This document shows positions 27,038 to 35,234 of a DNA stretch of 64,000 nt, one piece after another. The DNA is from Myxococcus guangdongensis (lineage in GTDB: Bacteria; Myxococcota; Myxococcia; Myxococcales; Myxococcaceae), in the NCBI RefSeq assembly GCF_024198255.1, contig NZ_JAJVKW010000004.1:1-64000 (forward strand), read 5' to 3'. The notes below the pieces were generated by a model, which saw nothing but the letters and a program-made list of their open reading frames with translations, was not told the origin of the DNA and made no database searches. The translations under genes were made by a program, and so were the position numbers. Within the stretch, counting starts at the first letter, position 1, and each line of letters starts with the position of its first letter.

Positions 27038-28258
27038 ATGGGCAGTGTGTCTGTAAAAAGCCGTCTCGAGGCGCTCAGTCCGGACAAGCGGGAGCTGTTC
27101 CTCCGGAGGATGAGGGAGGCCCAGCGCCAGCGGGCCGGGGCGGAGGGCAGGGGGCCCGTCGTGGCGTCGGCGCCGACGGCGCCCGTGGCGCGGGGCACGC
27201 GGGTGCCCGCCTTCAGCCTGTTCTTCTTCTCCAGCAACGCGGCGGAGCAGGAGCCTCGCAAGTACGAGCTGCTGCTGCGCTGCGTGGAGGTGGCGGAGCG
27301 CGAGGGGCTGCATGCCATCTGGACGCCCGAGCGTCACTTCGTGGACTTCGGCGCGCTGTTCCCCAACCCCGCGGTGCTGGGGGCCGCGCTGGCGGCGCGC
27401 ACGTCGAGGCTGGGCATCCGGGCGGGGAGCGTCGCCGTCCCCCTGCACGACCCGCTGCGCGTGGTGGAGGAGTGGAGCGTCGTGGACAACCTGTCGGGCG
27501 GACGGGTGGGCATCTCCCTGGCGTCGGGCTGGCATCCGGATGACTTCGTGCTCGCCCCGGAGGCCTTCGAGGCGCGCCACCAGCGCACGGCGGAGGCGGT
27601 GGCGCTCCTGCGCTCCGCGTGGGCCGGGACACCGGTGCGGCGGCTCAACGGGCTCCAGCAGTTCGTGGAGGTGACGCCGAGGCCGAGGCCGCTCCAGCGG
27701 GAGCTGCCGCTGTGGCTGACGGTGGTGCGCGCGGGGGGCTTCGCGCACGCGGCGAAGCTGGGGCTGCACGTGCTGACGGGGCTGATGGACCTGGACGTGG
27801 ACGAGCTGGGCCGGTGCGTCGCGGACTACCGCCGCGACTTCTCGGGGAGCACGCCGGCGTGGCTCACCCTCACCGTGCACACGCATGTGCGGCCGGAGCC
27901 GGGGCGCGCGCGGGCCACGGCCCACGGCCCGCTGCGTGACTACCTGCGCTCGTTCATCCACACGAGCCGGGGTTCGCTGATGGCACAGCCGGAGGCGCGC
28001 GCCGCCGTGGCTGGACTCACCGCGCTGGACGAGGAGGCAATCATGGCTCGCATCACGGACCGCTATCTCCAATCACGGTCGCTGATTGGCACCCCGGAGG
28101 AGTGCGCGGGCTTCGTGGACCGGCTCGCAGTGGCGGGGGTGGACGAGGTGGCGTGCCTGGTGGACTTCGGCCTGCCGGCCGAGGACGTCCTCGAGGGCCT
28201 CACGCACCTGGTGCGCGTGCGCGACGCGGCGGTCCGGCGCCGGGAGCACGCGCCATGA
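27038..28258 (+). CDS. MupA-type natural-product luciferase-like flavin monooxygenase
   Basis: 406 residues. The N-terminal helix (VKSRLEALSPDKRELFLRRM) is followed by a TIM-barrel LLM domain: FSLFFFSSN, IWTPERHFVDFGALFPNPAV, VAVPLHDPLRVVEEWSVVDNLSGGRVGISLASGWHPDD and LIGTPEECAGFVD. This is the subfamily that occurs free or fused within NRPS/PKS systems, where it hydroxylates carrier-bound acyl or aminoacyl chains using reduced flavin. The Glu-rich helical N-terminus resembles NRPS linker/docking sequence, consistent with acting on the assembly line. It is the first gene of the long operon; its stop overlaps the next start (ATGA). Confidence 0.88.
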   Translation: MGSVSVKSRLEALSPDKRELFLRRMREAQRQRAGAEGRGPVVASAPTAPVARGTRVPAFSLFFFSSNAAEQEPRKYELLLRCVEVAEREGLHAIWTPERHFVDFGALFPNPAVLGAALAARTSRLGIRAGSVAVPLHDPLRVVEEWSVVDNLSGGRVGISLASGWHPDDFVLAPEAFEARHQRTAEAVALLRSAWAGTPVRRLNGLQQFVEVTPRPRPLQRELPLWLTVVRAGGFAHAAKLGLHVLTGLMDLDVDELGRCVADYRRDFSGSTPAWLTLTVHTHVRPEPGRARATAHGPLRDYLRSFIHTSRGSLMAQPEARAAVAGLTALDEEAIMARITDRYLQSRSLIGTPEECAGFVDRLAVAGVDEVACLVDFGLPAEDVLEGLTHLVRVRDAAVRRREHAP

Positions 28259-29889
28259 GCCGCGCCCTCCTGGTGGTGCCGCACTTCTGGGACCCCATCT
28301 GCGTGCCGCTGGGCATCAGCGCGCTCAAGGCGTACGCGGAGCGCGCCGGGCACGAGGTGGAGCTGTTCGACTTCAACACCATCCCGGAGGTGTTCTCCGT
28401 CCAGCGCGCGTACTTCGACGAGCTGGAGCGGCAGTTCCCGGAGTGGCGCCGGTGGAACGCGGAGCGCAACGCCACGGACCTGCTGGCGATGCACCAGCTG
28501 GTCTACCTGTATGGACGCGCGCGCCCGGACTACCGCGAGCTGGTGGCGGAGGTGCTCAACGTCACCGCCGCGCCGCTGGAGACGGTGGCCTCGCGGCTGA
28601 AGACGGCGCCCTTCGACACGCTCTTCGCGAAGCTGTACGCGCGCGTCGGGTCCATCTTCCAGGGCCTGGTGGCGAGCGCGCGGCCGGACGTCATCGGCTG
28701 TTCGCTCTTCAACTCGACGTGGCCGGCGACGCTGTTCCTGCTGCGCCGGGCCAAGGCGCTGGCGAAGGGCGCGAGGACGGTGGTGGGCGGGCCCGGCCCC
28801 ATCATGGGCATCGCGTCGAGCGTGGCGGAGGTGTCGGCCTTCCACTCCGCGCACGACTTCATCGACTACTACGTGCTGGGCGAGGGCGAGAAGCACTTCG
28901 TCTCCATCCTCGAGCAGCCGGAGCTGCCGCGCGGAATCCTCGGCGGCGAGGTGGCGCGCTTCCGGGCGGGGGGCACCCGGCCGGACATGCAGCTGAGCGA
29001 GCTGCCGGACCCGGACTACGGACACCTGGAGGTGTCGCGCTACCTGCAGCTGTCCGCGGCGTCCTCCCGGGGCTGCCCCTTCGAGTGCTCCTTCTGCGCG
29101 GAGACGGTGTTCTGGAAGGGCTACCGCAAGCTGCCCACCGACAGGCTCGCGGACCAGATGGTGGCGCTGTCGCGGCGCCACGGGAAGGACAGCTTCTACC
29201 TCTGCGACTCGCTGTCGAACCCCATCCTGGACGGGCTGTCGCAGGCGCTCCTGGAGCGGGACGCGAAGCTCCACTTCGACTGCTACGTGCGCGCGGACCG
29301 CACGTGCGTGGACGCGGCGAAGACGGCGCGCTGGCGTGACGCGGGGCTGTTCCGGGCGCGGCTGGGGCTGGAGTCCGCCAGCCAGCGCATCCTCGACGAG
29401 ATGGTGAAGAAGACGGACCCGGGGACGATGTCGCGCGCGCTGCAGGCGCTGAGCGAGTCGGGCGTGCGCACCAGCACGCTGTGGATCGCCGGCTACCCGG
29501 GCGAGACGCTGTCCGAGTTCGACGACACGCTGAAGTTCCTCCGGGAGAACCGCGCGAACATCTACGACGCGGACGCGTGGCTCTTCCAGTACCACCCCCG
29601 AGGGCTCGCGGGCTCGTCGACGAAGCTCAAGGGCTCCGGTGACGCGAAGGCCCGGTTCGGCCCGGAGCTGAGCCGGCTGGCCCGGGTGGATGCGGTGATG
29701 GTCGACGACGGCCTGTCCCCCGGGGACCGGCTGGAGCGCCTGGAGCGCTTCGTGGCGACCATGCAGGAGCTGGAGATTCCCAACCCCTACTCACTCACGC
29801 AGTGGCGCTCGGCGGATGCCCGGTGGGAGGCGCTCGGTCATGCGCCCCGCTGGAGCGTGCTGGGCGGCGGCATGGAGGCGACGCGATGA
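28255..29889 (+). CDS. Cobalamin-binding-domain radical SAM enzyme
   Basis: 544 residues. The N-terminal Rossmann-type region (LLVVPHFWDPICVPLGISALKAY; RPDVIGCSLFNSTW; VVGGPGPIMG) matches the B12-binding domain of class B radical SAM proteins, although I see no DxHxxG cobalamin-His motif. The [4Fe-4S] motif is GCPFECSFC with Cys274, Cys278 and Cys281 (C-x3-C-x2-C). Further on, LGLESASQRILDEMVKK and WIAGYPGETLSEFDDTLKFL are typical of the radical SAM barrel. Family members often methylate unactivated carbons, but other rearrangements are known. It is translationally coupled on both sides (ATGA overlaps), so is part of the pathway. Substrate unknown. Confidence 0.87.
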   Translation: MSRALLVVPHFWDPICVPLGISALKAYAERAGHEVELFDFNTIPEVFSVQRAYFDELERQFPEWRRWNAERNATDLLAMHQLVYLYGRARPDYRELVAEVLNVTAAPLETVASRLKTAPFDTLFAKLYARVGSIFQGLVASARPDVIGCSLFNSTWPATLFLLRRAKALAKGARTVVGGPGPIMGIASSVAEVSAFHSAHDFIDYYVLGEGEKHFVSILEQPELPRGILGGEVARFRAGGTRPDMQLSELPDPDYGHLEVSRYLQLSAASSRGCPFECSFCAETVFWKGYRKLPTDRLADQMVALSRRHGKDSFYLCDSLSNPILDGLSQALLERDAKLHFDCYVRADRTCVDAAKTARWRDAGLFRARLGLESASQRILDEMVKKTDPGTMSRALQALSESGVRTSTLWIAGYPGETLSEFDDTLKFLRENRANIYDADAWLFQYHPRGLAGSSTKLKGSGDAKARFGPELSRLARVDAVMVDDGLSPGDRLERLERFVATMQELEIPNPYSLTQWRSADARWEALGHAPRWSVLGGGMEATR

Positions 29890-32800
29890 GCGACACCGTG
29901 ATGGATGCGTCCGGCTGGCCCGAGGCGCCCGAGGTCATCGACCCCCGTGAGCTGCTCGCCCGGCGCGCGCGCGAGCGCCCCGACGAGGTGGCCTACGTCT
30001 TCATGGGCGCGGACGGCTCCGAGCAGCGCTGCACCTGGGCCCAGCTCGACGCCCGGGCGAGGCCCATCGCGGCGCGGCTCATCGCGGCCGGGGCCCAACG
30101 GGCGCTGCTCATCGACGAGCCGCGCCTGGAGCTGCTCTACGCATTGGTGGCCTGCATGAAGGCGGGCGTGGCCGCCATCCCCGTCCCTCCGCCGCGAGGC
30201 CGGCGCGCCCGCGAGCGGCTGGCCATGGTGCTGATGGACGCGCTGCCGGAGGTCGTGCTCGGCGCGTCGGGGCTGCGGATGATGGACCCGGAGGGCGTGG
30301 CGCTGTTGCCGCCGTGGATCGACACCGACCTGGCGCTCGAGGTGCCCGAGGAGGAGTCCCGGCCGTTCGACCCGGACCGCATCGCGTTGGTGCAGTACAC
30401 GAGCGGCTCCACGTCCGAGCCGCGCGGGGTGCTCATCGACTACCGCAACCTGAGCGCGCAGGAGCGGGCCATCCGCGCCGCCTTCGGCCACCGCCCGGAC
30501 TCGCGGGTGGTGACCTGGCTGCCGCCCTACCACGACATGGGGCTCATCGGAGGGCTGCTCCAGCCGCTGTACGCGGGGCTGGCGTGCCTGTGGTTCTCGC
30601 CGCCGGTGTTCCTGGCGGACCCGGTGCTCTGGCTGCGCGCCATCAGCCGCTTCCGGGGCACGACGAGCGGCGGCCCGGACTTCGCCTACGAGCTGTGCGT
30701 CCGTCGCATCCAGGACGCGCAGCTCGAGGGTCTGGACCTGTCGAGCTGGGAGGTGGCCTTCAACGGCAGCGAGCCGGTGCGCTCGGAGACGCTGGAGCGC
30801 TTCGCGCGGCGCTTCGGGCGGGTGGGGTTCCGCCGCGAGGCCTTCCTGCCGTGCTACGGCCTGGCGGAGGCCACGCTGATGGTGTCGGGCAAGCCGCCCG
30901 GCGCGGCGCCGACGTCACGCGTGGTGGAGCGCGACACGCTGGAGGAGGGGCGCGCGGTGCTCGCGGAGGGCGGGGCCGGGCGGCACGTCACCCTGACGGG
31001 CTGTGGCCACCCCGTGCCGGGCATGGTGGTGCGTGTGGTGGACCCGGAGCACCGCCGGCCGAGCCCCGAGGGGAGCGTGGGGGAGATCTGGGTGTCGGGC
31101 CCCTCCGTGGTGCGCGGCTACCTGGGGCGGGAGGACGCGGAGGAGCTGAGGGCGCGCCTGCCGGACGACGAGCGGCGCTACCTGCGGACCGGTGACCTGG
31201 GCTTCACCGACGAGCGGGGCGAGCTGTTCATCGTGGGGCGGCTCAAGGACCTCATCATCGTCCGAGGGCAGAACCACCACCCCGAGGACGTGGAGCGGAC
31301 CGTCCAGGCCGCGTTCCCCCCGCTGCGCCCCGCGTGCGGCGCGGCCTTCGGCGTGGACCGCGACGGCGAGGAGGTCGTCATCCTGGTCCACGAGATAGAG
31401 CCCGCCGCGCTCGACGAGGTGGGCGACGCGGCGCTCGCGGAGCGCATCGGCGAGCGGACGGGGCAGGACCACGGCATCCGGCTGAGCGAGGTGGTCTTCG
31501 TCAAGCCGGGCTCGCTGCCACGCACCACCAGCGGGAAGATTCGTCGCCGGGAGGTCCGCCGGCGCTACCTGGAGGGCGCGCTGGCGCAGCTGGGCGGCGC
31601 GTCGGCCGAAGCCACGGCGGCCGTCGAGGCGGTGTCGCCCGAGGTGCGGCGGGTCCTGGAGTGCTTCGCCGCGGTCCTGCCCGGCAAGGGGCGGGGCGCG
31701 CGCGCGGACTCGGACTTCTTCGGCCTGGGCGGCGACTCGCTCTGCGCGCACGAGCTGCTGGCGCGACTGCGTCAGGACACCGGCGTGCGTCTGGACATGG
31801 CGGACCTGTTCTCCGCGCCCACGCCGCGTCAGCTCTCCGAGCGACTGGAGGCGCGGCGAGCGGAGTCTGCCGCCACCTCCGGGTCGACGGCGCCCGGCGC
31901 GCTCTCGCCGGCCCAGCAGCGCATCTGGTTCGCCGAGCAGCTGCGCCCGGGGCACCCCTTCTACCATGTGGGGTTGCGCCTGGAGCTGGGGCCGGAGGTG
32001 ACGCCCTCCCGGCTCGAGGAGGCGCTCGCGCTTCTCGTCGCGAGGCAGCCCGCGCTGCGCACGTCCATCGAGGTGGTGGACGGCGCTCCCCGTCAGCGCG
32101 TGTCGTCGCGCGGCGCGGTGCCCCTCACCACCGTGGTGTGTCGGGACGCGTCGGAGCGGGACGCGCTCGTGCGCGACGAGGTCTCGGTGCCCTTCGACCT
32201 GGGAGGGCCGCTGGCGCGCGCGCTGCTCGTGCTCGACGAGGACTCCGTGACGGGCGGCGCGGCGCGCACGCTGGTGCTCACCATCCACCACATCGTCTGT
32301 GATGGCTGGGGCGGCCGACGGGCGGTGCTGGAGTTGATGGAGGCGCTGGCCTCATCGGGGCTCCCGGCGCGGACCTGGGAGGCGCGGGACGCGGCCTATC
32401 TCTCCGCGTGCGCGGAGGCCGCGGCCCGCGCGGCGCGGAGCGGGGTGGAGGGCGCGGCGTACTGGCGGGAGGTGCTGGGCAGCGCACCGGAGGCGATGCC
32501 GCTGCCCATCGACCGTGAGCGCCCGCTGGTGCCTCGGGGCCGTGGCGCGCGGTGCACGACGGTGCTGGACCGGGCCACCTGGGCCCGGGTGGTGGCCGCC
32601 GCCGAGCGCGACCGGGCCACCCCCTTCCTCGTGCTGGGGGCGGCGCTGGCGGCGCTGCTGCGCACGGTGTCCGGCCGTGACGACGTCGTGTTCGGGACCG
32701 TCCTCGCCCAGCTCCCCGGGGGCGACGCGGCGGAGCTGATGGGCTGTCACCTCAACTTCCTGCCCCTGCGCGTCGCGCTGCCGCATGGGCTGTCCTCCCG

Positions 32801-35234
32801 CGAGCTGGTGGCGCGGGTGAAGGGGGCCTTCTCGGGCGCGCTCGCGCACGCGGAGTTCCCGTTCGAGGAGATGGTCCGCGCCGTCAACCCACGCCGGGAC
32901 GCGCGCGGCAACCCCCTGTACAACGTGGGCCTCTGGTACCACGACCTGCTGGCCGGCCTCCCGGACGCGACGCGGCCGTGGGCCTCCGTGGTGGACACCC
33001 AGACGGCGGAGCTGGACCTGCGGCTCATCGCCTCTCCGGGCGCCGACGGCGGGCTCGAGCTGTCGCTGGAGTACGCGAGCGAGCTGTTCCGCGAGGCGAC
33101 GGCGCGCAAGCTGCTGGACGGCTATGTGCGCGCGCTGGACGCCGTGCTCGCGGAGCGGGACGTGGGGACGTTGGAGCGGGAGCTGTCCGCCATCGTCCCC
33201 CGGGCGGTGGCGCGCCGCGTGGCCATCGCCGCCAACTTCACCATCGAGCCGGTGGCGGAGTCGCTCGAGTACTGGGCGTCGCGGCTGGCGTTCCCGCTCG
33301 GCATCGAGTTCGCCCCGTACGACCAGGTGGAGCAACAGCTGCTGGACCCGGGGAGCCCCCTGCGCGCGGGCGCGGGCACCCTGGGGGGCATCGTGCTGGA
33401 CGTGGAGGCCTGGGTGTCCGAGGACGGACAGCTCGGGCGCGTCGCGGCCTTCGCCTCCGTGGTGGAGGGCGTGGACCTGGGCGGGGTGGACCTGCTCATC
33501 GCCGTCTGCCCCACGTCCGAGGACGTGAGCGCCGAGCGGGCCGAGGCGCTCGCCAGGGCGCGGGCGCTCCTGCTGGGGCTGTCCCGGGTGAACCGGGGCG
33601 TCACGGTGGTGGACCTGTCGGCGCTGGGCGGCCAGTTCGGCGTCACCCGGGAGCGGGAGCCCTACCTGGACGAGCTGGGCCGCGTCCCGTTCATCGAGGA
33701 CTGGTTCGCCGCGCTGGGCACCTTCCTGTTCCGACAGGTGCGCGCCCGGGCGCGTCCGGCGAAGAAGGTCCTGGTGCTGGACTGCGACCACACCCTCTGG
33801 GAGGGCGAGTGCGCCGGCGAGGAGGGCATCCGGGTTGCGCCCCACAAGCAGGCCCTGCAACGCACCGCGCGCCGGCTGGCCTCCGAGGGCACCGTGGTGT
33901 GCCTGTGCAGCAAGAACATCGACGCGGACGTGGTGGCCGCCTTCGCGCATCCGGACATGGTGCTGTCGCTCGACGACGTCACCACGCGCCGGGTGAACTG
34001 GCGCGCGAAGTCCGGGAACCTGCGCGAGCTGGCCGAGGAGCTGGACCTGGGCCTGGACGCGTTCGTGATGGTGGACGACGACCCGGCGGTCTGCGCCGAG
34101 GTGGCCACCGCGTGTCCCGAGGTCACCGTGGTGGTGTTGCCCCAGGACGAGCAGGCCCAGGCGGTGGTGCTCGAGCACCTCTGGGAGCTGGACCGCCCGG
34201 GCCTCACCGAGGAGGACCGTCGACGCGGCGAGCGCTACCGCGAGGAGGGCCGGCGCCGCGAGGTGCGCGCGCAGGCGCCGGACCTGGCGGCGTTCCTGGA
34301 GCGGCTCGGCGTGCGCGTGGTCTTCAGGCCCGCGACGCCGGACGATGTGCCTCGCGTCTCGCAGCTGTTCGCGCGGACGAACCAGTTCAACCTCTCGGCC
34401 GCGCGCCATGACGAGTCCCAGGTGGGCGCCTTCGTCCGGGCCGGGGCACCCGAGTGCTGGTGCGTCGAGGTGGAGGACCGCTTCGGGGCCTACGGGCTGA
34501 CGGGGGCGCTCGTCCTCGAGCCGGACGGACACCGGCTGGCCGTGCGCGCGCTGGCGTTGAGCTGCCGTGTCCTGGGGCGGGGCGTGGAGGCCCGGCTCCT
34601 GGTGGAGCTGCAGGGGCTCGCGCGTCGCCGGGGGCTGTCCTCGCTGGTCTTCGACTATCAGCGGACGGCGCGCAACGAGCCGGCGATGACCTTCCTGGCG
34701 GGCCTGGGCGGGGAGCCGCCGGGCGCGTCCGGTACCCGCGAGGTGGCGCTGGACGCGGTGCTGCTCGCGCCCGCGTCGGGGCCGAGGGGGAGCGCGCCGC
34801 CGCGCGGGGCCATCGATGACGCGTCGGGCGGCGCGGGGGGCGTCCCCATCCCGCTGTCCGAGCGGAGCACCGCGGCGGCCATCCTCCAGGGCCTTCGCCT
34901 GCGCTCCACCGCGCGGCCCGAGTCCGCGGGGGCGTACGTGCCGCCCAACGGCTCGGTGGAGGAGCGCATCGCGGACATCTTCCGCGGCGTCCTGCGGGTG
35001 GACCGCGTGGGCGCGCACGACAACTTCTTCGCCCTGGGCGGCCACTCGCTGCTGGCGCTGAAGGTGCTCTGGCACATGCATCGGGACTTCGGCATCGAGG
35101 TCGCGCTGAACCGGCTGCACGACGCACCCACGGTGGCTGGCCTGGCCGACGCCGTGGTGGAGACGCTCATCAAGCTCGACGCCGACGGGGTCCTCGTCGA
35201 CGCCGTCCGCCCGCAGGGAGCCACCGCCCCATGA
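29886..35234 (+). CDS. FAAL-ACP-C-FkbH-ACP: fatty acyl plus glyceryl loading protein
   Basis: 1782 residues. Domains in order: fatty acyl-AMP ligase about 1-590 (YTSGSTSEPRG, YHDMGLIGGLLQPLY, YLRTGDLG), ACP1 with LGGDSL near 617, C domain about 675-1100 with HHIVCDG near 803, FkbH-like region about 1112-1625 and ACP2 with LGGHSL near 1720. FkbH includes its own N-terminal subdomain, a HAD phosphatase with VLDCDHTLWEGE near 1298, and a GNAT-like C-terminal part with TNQFNLSAARHDE. FkbH proteins take 1,3-bisphosphoglycerate and place a glyceryl group on an ACP. The C domain between the two carriers suggests acylation of the glyceryl hydroxyl by the fatty acid. The same domain order is, to my memory, known from VioA of vioprolide biosynthesis. 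ATGA overlaps link it to genes on both sides. Confidence 0.92.
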   Translation: MSDTVMDASGWPEAPEVIDPRELLARRARERPDEVAYVFMGADGSEQRCTWAQLDARARPIAARLIAAGAQRALLIDEPRLELLYALVACMKAGVAAIPVPPPRGRRARERLAMVLMDALPEVVLGASGLRMMDPEGVALLPPWIDTDLALEVPEEESRPFDPDRIALVQYTSGSTSEPRGVLIDYRNLSAQERAIRAAFGHRPDSRVVTWLPPYHDMGLIGGLLQPLYAGLACLWFSPPVFLADPVLWLRAISRFRGTTSGGPDFAYELCVRRIQDAQLEGLDLSSWEVAFNGSEPVRSETLERFARRFGRVGFRREAFLPCYGLAEATLMVSGKPPGAAPTSRVVERDTLEEGRAVLAEGGAGRHVTLTGCGHPVPGMVVRVVDPEHRRPSPEGSVGEIWVSGPSVVRGYLGREDAEELRARLPDDERRYLRTGDLGFTDERGELFIVGRLKDLIIVRGQNHHPEDVERTVQAAFPPLRPACGAAFGVDRDGEEVVILVHEIEPAALDEVGDAALAERIGERTGQDHGIRLSEVVFVKPGSLPRTTSGKIRRREVRRRYLEGALAQLGGASAEATAAVEAVSPEVRRVLECFAAVLPGKGRGARADSDFFGLGGDSLCAHELLARLRQDTGVRLDMADLFSAPTPRQLSERLEARRAESAATSGSTAPGALSPAQQRIWFAEQLRPGHPFYHVGLRLELGPEVTPSRLEEALALLVARQPALRTSIEVVDGAPRQRVSSRGAVPLTTVVCRDASERDALVRDEVSVPFDLGGPLARALLVLDEDSVTGGAARTLVLTIHHIVCDGWGGRRAVLELMEALASSGLPARTWEARDAAYLSACAEAAARAARSGVEGAAYWREVLGSAPEAMPLPIDRERPLVPRGRGARCTTVLDRATWARVVAAAERDRATPFLVLGAALAALLRTVSGRDDVVFGTVLAQLPGGDAAELMGCHLNFLPLRVALPHGLSSRELVARVKGAFSGALAHAEFPFEEMVRAVNPRRDARGNPLYNVGLWYHDLLAGLPDATRPWASVVDTQTAELDLRLIASPGADGGLELSLEYASELFREATARKLLDGYVRALDAVLAERDVGTLERELSAIVPRAVARRVAIAANFTIEPVAESLEYWASRLAFPLGIEFAPYDQVEQQLLDPGSPLRAGAGTLGGIVLDVEAWVSEDGQLGRVAAFASVVEGVDLGGVDLLIAVCPTSEDVSAERAEALARARALLLGLSRVNRGVTVVDLSALGGQFGVTREREPYLDELGRVPFIEDWFAALGTFLFRQVRARARPAKKVLVLDCDHTLWEGECAGEEGIRVAPHKQALQRTARRLASEGTVVCLCSKNIDADVVAAFAHPDMVLSLDDVTTRRVNWRAKSGNLRELAEELDLGLDAFVMVDDDPAVCAEVATACPEVTVVVLPQDEQAQAVVLEHLWELDRPGLTEEDRRRGERYREEGRRREVRAQAPDLAAFLERLGVRVVFRPATPDDVPRVSQLFARTNQFNLSAARHDESQVGAFVRAGAPECWCVEVEDRFGAYGLTGALVLEPDGHRLAVRALALSCRVLGRGVEARLLVELQGLARRRGLSSLVFDYQRTARNEPAMTFLAGLGGEPPGASGTREVALDAVLLAPASGPRGSAPPRGAIDDASGGAGGVPIPLSERSTAAAILQGLRLRSTARPESAGAYVPPNGSVEERIADIFRGVLRVDRVGAHDNFFALGGHSLLALKVLWHMHRDFGIEVALNRLHDAPTVAGLADAVVETLIKLDADGVLVDAVRPQGATAP

